64,000 nt of DNA from Chondrus crispus (taxonomy: Eukaryota; Rhodophyta; Florideophyceae; Gigartinales; Gigartinaceae), in NCBI RefSeq assembly GCF_000350225.1, contig NW_005179165.1, positions 1 through 64,000 of the forward strand. Direction: 5' to 3'. Position numbers and translations under genes: made by a program. The notes below the pieces were generated by a model. The model had not been told where the DNA came from, did no database searches, and was given only the letters and a program-made list of their open reading frames with translations. Each line of letters opens with the position of its first letter. Within the stretch, counting starts at the first letter, position 1. Below are positions 1-9,100 of this stretch, one piece after another.

Positions 1-309
1 GCGTCTGCCCTCCCCCTCCCACTTCTGCCCTCCCCTCCTCGCGATCTCGTGTCTACACACCGCCTCTGCCCTCCCCGCTACCTCTGCTCTCTGCTTTCCG
101 CACCACTTCTCCTCTCCGCCCTACCTCACCATGTTGATCCCGAGGAAAGAGGGCGGAGAGGGCGGAGCTACCCCAGAAGTCGGATCGCCGGACGGATCGC
201 GGAAAAAATGGAGATGGCAGGGACGGCAGGGATGGTGGGAGATTACAGAGAATGGGAATTCGTGGCAAACAATGCAAAGGGGCAAAATGTCGGCAAAAAA
301 TATATACAG

Positions 310-462
310 TGTCATGAGAGCCATACGTGCACACGTAGCACACGCACGACAGCGCAATTAGATCATCTTTATTCACCGCCGTCTCACTGATCCCTCCCAT
401 TCCCTTATAAGGTAGAGACACGATAGGCATCAGTAAACGGAAGGTATCGATCTTGCACCACA
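310..462 (+). repeat. 5' LTR of copia-1
   Basis: This 153-bp LTR begins TGTCATGAGAG and ends CTTGCACCACA. It contains a TATA-like CCCTTATAAGG about 50 bp before its end. It matches the 3' LTR at 3849-4001 and the solo LTR at 11192-11344. Confidence 0.9.
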
Positions 463-549
463 GGTTATGGACCCGAAAATCGCCCCACTGCAAGACGATC
501 AAAGGCACCTCGAATACCGCCCCGGACCAGGTCAAGACGACAACACCAC

Positions 550-607
550 GGCACCCACCAGCCCCGTCGCCCCCGTACGGCACCCACCAGCCCCGTCGCC
601 CCCGTAC
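550..607 (+). repeat. 29-bp tandem duplication in the copia-1 leader
   Basis: GGCACCCACCAGCCCC... occurs twice head to tail, at 550-578 and 579-607. The related patch at 11418-11500 has one copy only, so the duplication came after, or was absent from, the donor of that patch. Confidence 0.75.
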
Positions 608-762
608 TAAGTCCGCGCACGCGCGTAGAGGCCCTTGTAAGCGCTCCGGCCACCGCCGTAGAGCCCGAAGAAACCGCTCCGGACACCACCGTAGAGCAGG
701 AAACCACAGCTCCGCAACACCGCGTCGAGCCCACCCCGATCGCCAAGTCTTCAACGCAAGAA

Positions 763-3700
763 ATGGAACCCATAACTCCGTCGATCGACACAAAAATGCT
801 TGGTCACCTCCCCGCTCTCCTCAGCGACGGGACCAATTACGGCATATGGAAACAAACATTGCAAGACATCGCGATCATCAACAATGTCGAGGCAGCCCTT
901 GATGCACCACCGCCGCCCATCACAAGCGAGCAGCATCACATCTACAGGAGAAAATGCGCATTCTTGCGCATGACCATAATAACAAGCCTGCCATCCGATC
1001 TAGCAAGTACGATAGACCTAGAGTCCACCGTCACACCGCAACAACTGGTTGCCGAAATCACGGCCCACTTCACGGACTCCACCCCGACTACGCACCTCAT
1101 CCTAAAACAAGAAGCCCAGCGAACCAAGCTGACGGCAGGGGGAGACATTGAAGACTACATCGCAAAACACAGGAAAATCCGGATGAAAATGAGAATGGCC
1201 CGATACCCCAGCATCCAGCAAGATGAAGCAGTCACCATTGAATTCATAATCAACGGCCTCAGCTCGCACCCGTCACTCCGCCACCTTGCGGACATGTGGA
1301 TCGCAAACAACACAGTCCCCACCAACATCAATAATCTCGCACAACGCCTGAAGGCAGTACAAGTGCGAGACGAAGAAAAGCAGGCCAACCGCGACCAAGA
1401 ACCACAAGGCATGCCCCACCCGGCGCCATGGGTACCAGAGATCAACACCCCGCCCCCGCCACCCCGCTCACGCGACAGAAGGCCAGGAAGAGGCGCCCCG
1501 TACCAACCACGGCAAGCCCAATGGCGCAGCGATCCGCCCCGCCAAAATCCTCTGCCTCACCAAGGCACGGCGACCCCAATGCCCCGCAGTAAGCAATGGA
1601 CCACCCCCATTAACCACAAGCGGCCTCCCGCGCGCAGCACCCATCCGCAGCGCCAGACCACCACAGGACAACTCGCCAACGCCGACGAAGAGTATGACGA
1701 CAGCACTGTATACCAGGCCCTCGAGGAGGAAGAACCTGAAGGTAAGCATTATGCTCTCGACTCAGGAGCCCACCCGTCTCATGTTAGAAAACCAACACGC
1801 CACATGAGGCCATTACACCGAATAATACGCACTAACACGGCCACCAACACAACCCCTCCCGCCACACATAAGGGGATGCTCCACATCCCGACCGGCACGA
1901 ATAGACAGATACGGATCCCTGCCATTGCCAACCCCGCACTGCGCGCCAACTTGCTCTCCGTACACGACATTGCAGTGCAATGGGGAGAAGTCAGATTCAC
2001 ACCCACACAAGCACTCATCCTAGATACGAGCATAAGCCCACCGCAGACTGTAGCCAAAGCAAAATTCTCCAAGGGAATGTACTACCTGCAAGTACCCAAG
2101 GAGAAAGGAAATATTATGGCAGCAAGGACCGCCCCCGCAAGAAAAATTACGCCCACGAAAGCACCGAAAGCCCAAAAAAATAGGACGACGGCCAAACCTA
2201 CACCAAGCAGCATACCAACACTCGGACAAGTGGCGCCGACAGTAAAAAGAATACCTCTGCATGTAGCGCACAACCCCGCGCCACCGCCGTACACTCCGGC
2301 ACACCCCGCAGTCGAACGGGACTTCCACCATTACCATGTGATATTCAATCACATACGCCCCGCCACGCTTCAAAAAATGGCAAAGCTCGGCCTGTTGCCC
2401 AACCTCCCACCCACATTGAGACAAAGACCCCCACGCATGACCTGCTCAAGCTGCGCAGCCGCGAAACAACAACCGGCCCCGCACTACCCAACCACACACA
2501 GATACCCAGTAGGAGCAGCGTTCAGCAGTGACATATGCGGACCGTTCAACCCGCCCTCACGCCAAGGAAACAAGTACATACTCACGATAATTGACACGAA
2601 ATCAAGATACCTCATTGTCGACTTCTTGGAATCACGAGCTGAGACACCGCACCGACTGAACAAAATACTTACAGCACTCAAACAAAGGAATGGATGCAAG
2701 CCCAAGCTGTTACACACGGACAACGCTAAAGAATATATATCCAAATATGCGACCAGAATGTATCGCTCACAAAATGTCATGCACAGCACTACAGTGCCGC
2801 ACACACCCCAACAGAACGGCATAGCAGAGAGGATCAACGGAACCCTGATGAATTCTGCAAGAGCAGCGCTGCACCACAAAACATTCCTAGGATGGACTGT
2901 ACAGCGAAGCACAAATGGAGACATCCATGTCTCCCAGCCTAATGCAATCAACTACATAGTTGAACAAGCAGACATGGCGCAGTGCAACGGCAAGGAAACT
3001 CCGTACTGCGACGGAGTAATGCTTCACAAACCAACGGACACCGATGAGATCCAAATGGAAACCCTCAAAAAATACCAACAACTAATTGGGGACCTCCGAT
3101 ATGTCGCCGACTCCACCCGGCCTGACATATATTTCCTGACAAACCGACTCGCCGTCGCGGCCAACAAGCCGACACAGAGGCATTGGAGCGCGTTAATGCG
3201 ACTGATTCGGTACCTAAAACGTACCCCCACGACAGGCCTCATCTTCCGAGCTGGCAAGTCCACCAGCAAAGAGTCGACACAGGACCTTCTCATCTCCTAT
3301 GCAGACGCGGACTTCGCAGCGGACATAATGGACAGAAAGTCCATCTCAGGGACCCTACACACCTACAATGGAACACCAATTTGTTGGGGATCCCTCAAGC
3401 AAAACATCACTGCTCTGTCCACCTGCGAGGCTGAGTACATAGCGGCAACAGCAGCCGCTCAACAAACAACATGGATCCGACGCATGCTCAAGGACATCCA
3501 CATGCTGTCGACCAAGCCAACACCCCTGAGGATTGACAATCAGTCAGCAATCCACGTCGCGAACAGCACAGGACCGACAAAGCGGCGAAAATTCATAGAC
3601 TTGCGTCACCACTATCTGACGCACCAGTCACAAAAGGGAACAATCACCCTCGCCCATGTCCCCACCGACGAGCAACTGGCGGACATCCTCACAAAACCCC

Positions 3701-3804
3701 TCCGGCGCCAAGCATACACGCGCCTCCTACCCAAGCTGCAACTCACAACCCAGCAGACTGCAGACGCCAAGACTGCTGCGCCGTCGACAGGGGGAGTGTC
3801 ATGA
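763..3804 (+). CDS. Copia-1 Gag-Pol polyprotein with in-frame RT deletion
   Basis: The ORF is 1013 codons, against about 1350 for a complete copia polyprotein. Visible in order: a UBN2-type Gag (residues about 1-200, no CCHC knuckle seen); a proline/arginine-rich linker; an aspartic protease with ALDSGAHPS (D333); the GAG-pre-integrase zinc module ending CSSC (about 561-564); and the integrase core with D590, D653 and E689 in NGIAER. At about residues 703-707 (nt about 2870-2885) the frame jumps from the integrase into sequence that normally follows the YVDD palm (LGWTVQRS..IHVSQPNAINYI). It then continues through the connection and RNase H regions (SYADADFAAD, TCEAEYIA). The integrase C-terminus and the whole catalytic RT palm are gone, but the frame is kept. 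The protein could give Gag, protease and integrase but not reverse transcription. Confidence 0.85.
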   Translation: MEPITPSIDTKMLGHLPALLSDGTNYGIWKQTLQDIAIINNVEAALDAPPPPITSEQHHIYRRKCAFLRMTIITSLPSDLASTIDLESTVTPQQLVAEITAHFTDSTPTTHLILKQEAQRTKLTAGGDIEDYIAKHRKIRMKMRMARYPSIQQDEAVTIEFIINGLSSHPSLRHLADMWIANNTVPTNINNLAQRLKAVQVRDEEKQANRDQEPQGMPHPAPWVPEINTPPPPPRSRDRRPGRGAPYQPRQAQWRSDPPRQNPLPHQGTATPMPRSKQWTTPINHKRPPARSTHPQRQTTTGQLANADEEYDDSTVYQALEEEEPEGKHYALDSGAHPSHVRKPTRHMRPLHRIIRTNTATNTTPPATHKGMLHIPTGTNRQIRIPAIANPALRANLLSVHDIAVQWGEVRFTPTQALILDTSISPPQTVAKAKFSKGMYYLQVPKEKGNIMAARTAPARKITPTKAPKAQKNRTTAKPTPSSIPTLGQVAPTVKRIPLHVAHNPAPPPYTPAHPAVERDFHHYHVIFNHIRPATLQKMAKLGLLPNLPPTLRQRPPRMTCSSCAAAKQQPAPHYPTTHRYPVGAAFSSDICGPFNPPSRQGNKYILTIIDTKSRYLIVDFLESRAETPHRLNKILTALKQRNGCKPKLLHTDNAKEYISKYATRMYRSQNVMHSTTVPHTPQQNGIAERINGTLMNSARAALHHKTFLGWTVQRSTNGDIHVSQPNAINYIVEQADMAQCNGKETPYCDGVMLHKPTDTDEIQMETLKKYQQLIGDLRYVADSTRPDIYFLTNRLAVAANKPTQRHWSALMRLIRYLKRTPTTGLIFRAGKSTSKESTQDLLISYADADFAADIMDRKSISGTLHTYNGTPICWGSLKQNITALSTCEAEYIAATAAAQQTTWIRRMLKDIHMLSTKPTPLRIDNQSAIHVANSTGPTKRRKFIDLRHHYLTHQSQKGTITLAHVPTDEQLADILTKPLRRQAYTRLLPKLQLTTQQTADAKTAAPSTGGVS

Positions 3805-3848
3805 GAGCCATACAAACAAGTGCCGACGCCGCACCAGCATGCCACCGC
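3797..3848 (+). repeat. Partial duplicate of LTR start upstream of copia-1 3' LTR
   Basis: TGTCATGAGAGCCATAC at 3797 is the first 17 bp of the LTR, placed directly after the polypurine tract. It is followed by 35 bp not found in the 5' LTR, and then the full LTR starts at 3849. Either the 3' LTR is really 205 bp (3797-4001), or an LTR fragment has been captured just inside the end of the element. Confidence 0.7.
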
Positions 3849-4001
3849 TGTCATGAGAGCCATACGTGCACACGTAGCACACGCACGACAGCGCAATTAG
3901 ATCATCTTTATTCACCGCCGTCTCACTGATCCCTCCCATTCCCTTATAAGGTAGAGACACGATAGGCATCAGTAAACGGAAGGTATCGATCTTGCACCAC
4001 A
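3849..4001 (+). repeat. 3' LTR of copia-1
   Basis: This 153-bp sequence reads the same as 310-462. It is followed by the TACAG target duplication at 4002-4006. Confidence 0.9.
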
Positions 4002-4013
4002 TACAGTATGTCG

Positions 4014-4069
4014 CTCACACTTTCAAATTATATACCTAATGTTGATTGCGAGGACAAATGCATACCTAT
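4014..4069 (+). other. 56-bp block swap inside a repeat unit
   Basis: After TATGTCG this unit carries CTCACACTTTC...CATACCTAT, which normally lies about 230 bp further on in the same unit (4244-4299). It replaces the usual 56 bp (5373-5428 in the next unit). Removed and inserted blocks have the same length, and the sequence then continues normally with CTCGAGCTCC. Confidence 0.75.
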
Positions 4070-4353
4070 CTCGAGCTCCTGGCGCGGTTGAGATTGCGGA
4101 ATCACAGCCATGTAAAATTTACTGTACCGGTACTGTGCGCGTGCAAAGCTGAAGGTAAATTACTACCTGCAGTACTGTAACCTTTTTCTCGACCTTTAAT
4201 GTTTAAAAACAAAGTGCACCATGGTGCGGTGAGCGATCATCGCTCACACTTTCAAATTATATACCTAATGTTGATTGCGAGGACAAATGCATACCTATAA
4301 ATACTGTTGCTGTCCACACTCTGTCGCCGCAGAGTCCGCTGTTTGGGAGATGG

Positions 4354-4440
4354 GAGTTCGTGGCAGAGTGGTTAACCAGTTACTGGAGGTGAAGTTGCCA
4401 CTTTGCGCCTGCGAGGCCCTGGGTTCGATTCCCACCGGCA
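4354..4440 (+). other. tRNA-like segment with pol III A and B boxes (repeat unit 1)
   Basis: TGGCAGAGTGG at 4361-4371 matches the pol III A-box consensus, and GGTTCGATTCC at 4422-4432 matches the B box. The 50-base spacing is normal for a class II (Leu/Ser-type) tRNA gene. It is not a functional tRNA gene as read: the seven bases before T8 do not pair with CGGCACC after the T-arm, and no normal anticodon stem is visible. T-runs about 60 bases downstream (from about 4490) could stop pol III, giving a transcript of roughly 150 nt. It may be a SINE-like or tRNA-derived core carried by every unit of the array. Confidence 0.6.
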
Positions 4441-5724
4441 CCTAACCAAGGTGGCCCGAAGCAATTCGTAGCTTCCTAGTTACTTAGTTACTTCCTTTTT
4501 TTTACTTTCTTCCTCCTTTTTTTTACTTTCTTCCTACTTTCTTCCTACTTTCTTCCTACTTTCTTCCTACTTCTTTCTGCTTTCTTTCTGTTCTCTTTCT
4601 GCTTTCTTTCTATTGCCTTTTTATTGTATTTCTATTGTATTTCTATTGTTCTTCCTCTCCTCACCAACCTCGTCTCGTCTATGCTCATCTCCCTTTCGAA
4701 CGAGTTCAAACGCGCACGGGTCTTAGCTAGAAACCTTTTTATTTCTCCTCTCGGTAAACATATTCCTTTTACACATTCCGCAACAAATCCTCAACAACTA
4801 AGCCTTTCGCCCTTGAAACGTCTTCCCGCTTCCGTTCCTCCAACCCATCATCCCTCTGACTTCTGCTCCCTCTGTGCCACCTCTTTTCGCCGCGCCACGT
4901 CATGTCTACACGCCTCTGCCATCGCCCTCCGCGCCACTTCTTCCCTCCGCCCTACCTCGTGTCTACGCCCAGCCTCTGCCCTCCCCCCACTTCTTCTCTG
5001 CCCTCCCCTCCGCTTCTGTCTGCCCTCCCCTTCTCGCGACCTCGTGTCTACGCACCGCGTCTGCCCTCCCCCTCCCACTTCTGCCCTCCCCTCCTCGCGA
5101 TCTCGTGTCTACACACCGCCTCTGCCCTCCCCGCTACCTCTGCTCTCTGCTTTCCGCACCACTTCTCCTCTCCGCCCTACCTCACCATGTTGATCCCGAG
5201 GAAAGAGGGCGGAGAGGGCGGAGCTACCCCAGAAGTCGGATCGCCGGACGGATCGCGGAAAAAATGGAGATGGCAGGGACGGCAGGGATGGTGGGAGATT
5301 ACAGAGAATGGGAATTCGTGGCAAACAATGCAAAGGGGCAAAATGTCGGCAAAAAATATATACAGTATGTCGTAAGTGCATGTATCCAGGGCGCGTGTTG
5401 TCGACGTGGACACGTTTCACTTCCGGATCTCGAGCTCCTGGCGCGGTTGAGATTGCGGAATCACAGCCATGTAAAATTTACTGTACCGGTACTGTGCGCG
5501 TGCAAAGCTGAAGGTAAATTACTACCTGCAGTACTGTAACCTTTTTCTCGACCTTTAATGTTTAAAAACAAAGTGCACCATGGTGCGGTGAGCGATCATC
5601 GCTCACACTTTCAAATTATATACCTAATGTTGATTGCGAGGACAAATGCATACCTATAAATACTGTTGCTGTCCACACTCTGTCGCCGCAGAGTCCGCTG
5701 TTTGGGAGATGGGAGTTCGTGGCA

Positions 5725-6006
5725 GGTGGTCCACGCACGCGCGAGCATTTGCGTCCACGCCGGATCCCCAGAGAGCTAACATGTGCTGCACCCGATAGCG
5801 GGTTAGTCGCCTCGTAGCCATACGGATGGTATTACTGTAATACGGCAAGTATTAGACCAATTACGGGTACTCTTGTCACATAGCACGTAATGTAGGGCTG
5901 CGAGAAACCTGTGAACTTAAGCACAAAGATCCGAGCAACGACAGCATAAAAACTACAGAACACAAAAACGAGTAAACCACGACGACATCTTCCGTGAGTT
6001 TTATCA
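5725..6006 (+). repeat. 5' LTR of copia-2 (5'-truncated)
   Basis: The 282 bp here correspond to 10431-10712 of the 3' LTR. The junction with repeat DNA falls inside the A box of the tRNA-like segment (GTTCGTGGCA then GGTGGTCC). Confidence 0.85.
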
Positions 6007-6188
6007 GGTTATGCCGCCCAGGACGCCAATTGCGCACCTGTGAATCTGTCACGACACCAGGACCCGAAATCACAACTTTTACTGTACCGCTCGGCGCTTG
6101 AGTTCATCGGGCTACATCAGACCTGTGTTAGAACCCTTCGGGCTATTGTGGAGCATCGCTCCGATACCCGTCGAGAACAGAAGGAATC

Positions 6189-9100
6189 ATGGACTCCATC
6201 AGAGAAGGCACCGTCGACACGTCAAGCTATCGCATCGCATCACTCACTTCAGAGAACTACTACCTCTGGGCGCACAAAATGGAGTTCATACTTCGCGCAA
6301 AGGGGCTTTGGAACATCGTAGCTGGGACCGAACGCCCACCAACTGAAGAAGGAGATCTTGCGAAGTATGAGAGGAGGAAGGACCTCGCGCTCACGACCAT
6401 CGTTCTAACCATCGATGACTCTATCAGTGCTTCAGTTATCACGCTCCGTGATGCGAACAAAGTATGGACAACACTTCGTACTATGTTCTCTACTGTCTCT
6501 GAGGCTCGTGTGGATGCCTATCTAAGCCAGTATCAGAATGCTCGCATGGAATCTGGTGAGAAGGTGCTTCAATTCTCGAACCGACTCAACGAGTTCGAGA
6601 ACAAGCTAGCAGCTATTGGTCACTCTCTAACCGAATCAGAGAAGAAGCGAGCACTGCTAAGGGGACTTGATGAGCACTTCGCCATTCCTGCAGGCGTGAT
6701 TAAGGCTACTGCAAAATGTTATCATGATGCTTTGGCCTATCTGGTTGCATGTGAAGTTGAACATGAAGTGGAATCCCTCTCCGGCGCTGGTACCTCCACT
6801 ACCGCGCTAACCACCAGGGAAGGGACTTGCGAATTCTGCAGGAAGATCGGACACAGCAAACAGGATTGCTTCTTCAATCCTAATAGCCCGAGCTACAGGC
6901 CCCAACTGGCGAAGAAGCGCATTGACAGACGCCGGAACCGCGGTCAACCGCGGAATCAGACGCCCCGCAGGAAGAGCTACCATCAGAAACGACCAGGTGA
7001 CAGCGACAGCGCCTATGTGGACATCTCGCTGGCAACTACTAAAGACCATACCAAGACTAATCTGTCTGGGACGCTACGTGAGAAGTGGTACATCGACTCC
7101 GGGGCCTCCGCACACATGTACAACGACACTGCACTATTTGAGACACTCGAGAAATCAACTCAAAAGCACTGCGTGTCCGTCGGTACTGGAAATCCCGCGG
7201 AGGTCATTGGTACGGGATCAGTTTTATGTACGACCACAGTAAGTGGTACTACGACCACAGTACGTTTTACTGATGTGTTGTGTGTCCCAACGCTGGTATG
7301 TAACCTCATCTCTGTTAGCAGGATGAGGAAGGCTAAGCTCAAAACCACGTTCGACTCGGACAGTAATGGAGATGGTATGTGTCAAGTCACTACGAGAGAC
7401 GGCAAAGTGGAGTATCTGCACGGAATTGAAAGCACTTCTGCTGGACTGTATGAAGCGGTACTGAAACCGACTGCAAAATCCTCCGACGCTGTGTTGGCAG
7501 TCTCACAAGAGCAGTGGCACGAAAGACTCGGTCATGCCAGTGAGTCGACAATGAAGAAGTCCCTTTCCCTCGTACGTGGAGTTCAGCTACAGGACGTGAA
7601 GGACTTGTTGAGCTGTGAGTCCTGTAGAGTTTCAAAGTCGACCAGAGCCCCTCGACCATTGCGTGAAGAGTCCCGCAAGACCACAAAGCCGCTCGATCTC
7701 GTGCACACGGACCTGGTAGGTCCCTTCAGGACTTCTTCGCTTGGCGGGTGCCGCTACTTTATGCCCCTCTACGACGACGCATCTGCTTTCTCGCTAATAA
7801 GATTTCTCAAATCTAAGACAGAAGCAGGAGCAGCACTGAAGTCAATGATAATGGAACTGGAGAACCTGAAAACTGGGAGCTGCCGCACGTCATTGGTTAG
7901 GAGGGTACGGTCTGATAACGGAACTGAATTCATGTCTAGAAACCTAAAGCAATGGTTGTCCAATCGAGGCATTACGCAGGAATTCACTGCCCCGTACTCG
8001 CCGGAGTCTAACGGCAAAGCCGAGCGACTAAACAGGACCCTTCTCGACATGTCTCGCACAATGATGGTGGCTGCAGAAGACCTTCCTCACAAAAATCGGA
8101 TGTGGGCAGAAGCCGTAAACTTCTCAAACTACCTTCGAAATCGCATGTTCACATCTGCCGGGCACTGCCAGGACATGACACCCTTCGAGTGTGTCACTGG
8201 CCAGAAGCCTCACCTCGCACACATTCGGAAGTTTGGAAGCAAGGCATATGCCCACATCCCCAAGGCAAAGCGACGAGGAAAGTTTGAACCTCGAGCAGAC
8301 AGTGGATACTGTGTCGGCGTTGGATGTGGAAATGGGTACCGCATATTTCTACCGCAACTACATGCAGTAGTCATCTCCAGAGATGTGCAATTCGATGAAA
8401 CCAAATCTACTGTACCCCCAGCTGCGGACGTAGGTCCTGCCGAGCAACATTGTGACATTGAGGAGATGCTTGACTCGGACAAACCACAGCTTATACCACC
8501 TGTATTAAACCCAGTACCAACACCTACGACTACCGATACAGTACCGCATGAGTCCACAATGGACCTGACGTACGTCCCAACTTTGCGCCGCTCCAGCCGT
8601 ACAGTACGAACCCCACGCAAGTACTCGCCGGAAGACTCCGCCATGGTTCTTGCTCTCGTACATCACATGGGCAATGAAGATCCCCATGTCCCGCTTACAT
8701 ACAGGCAGGCGGTGGATTGCTCCGAAAGTGAGAAATGGAAAGCAGCAATGGATGAGGAAATCTCGCAGCTAAATAAGAACACATGGAAACTTGTACCGCT
8801 ACCCCCTGGGAAGAAAGCAGTAAGGTCTAAGTGGGTTTACCTCAATAAGACTGATGCTCAGCAACGTGTTACTCGGCAGCGTGCTCGACTAGTCGCGAAA
8901 GGATTCACGCAGCGCTATGGGATCGATTACGATGAAGTGTTCTCCCCAGTTGCGAAGTACAGTACGGTACGATTCGTCCTCGCAATGGCAACCCAAGAGC
9001 AGCTCGAGCTGCTGCAGCTGGATGTCAAGGCGGCTTTCTTGAACGGGGAACTGAAGGAGGAGATCTATATGGAACAACCTGTTGGCTACTGTAACCCAGA

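Larger units (their letters stand above)
310..4001 (+). mobile_element. Ty1/copia LTR retrotransposon (copia-1), RT-deleted
   Basis: TG...CA LTRs flank one gag-pol ORF. The 5-bp target duplication TACAG lies at 305-309 and 4002-4006, and the target is the 1.36-kb repeat (ATATATACAG/TATGTCG). The 5' LTR is 310-462. It is followed directly by GGTTATGGACCC (463-474), which resembles the half-tRNA-iMet primer site of Drosophila copia. A purine-rich tract ending GGGGGAG at 3796 precedes the 3' end. The 3' LTR proper is 3849-4001, preceded by a 52-bp segment that repeats the first 17 bp of the LTR. The element is non-autonomous because most of its reverse transcriptase is missing. Confidence 0.9.

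Noticed and set aside
4354..4440. Functional tRNA-Ser or tRNA-Leu gene
   Set aside because: A and B boxes fit, but the acceptor stem does not pair and no anticodon arm forms; kept as a tRNA-like segment.
4624..5539. ORFs of 189, 221 and 157 codons repeated in every 1.36-kb unit
   Set aside because: They overlap in several frames and both strands, are Pro/Ser/Leu-rich by composition, show no domain, and are identical only because the units are.
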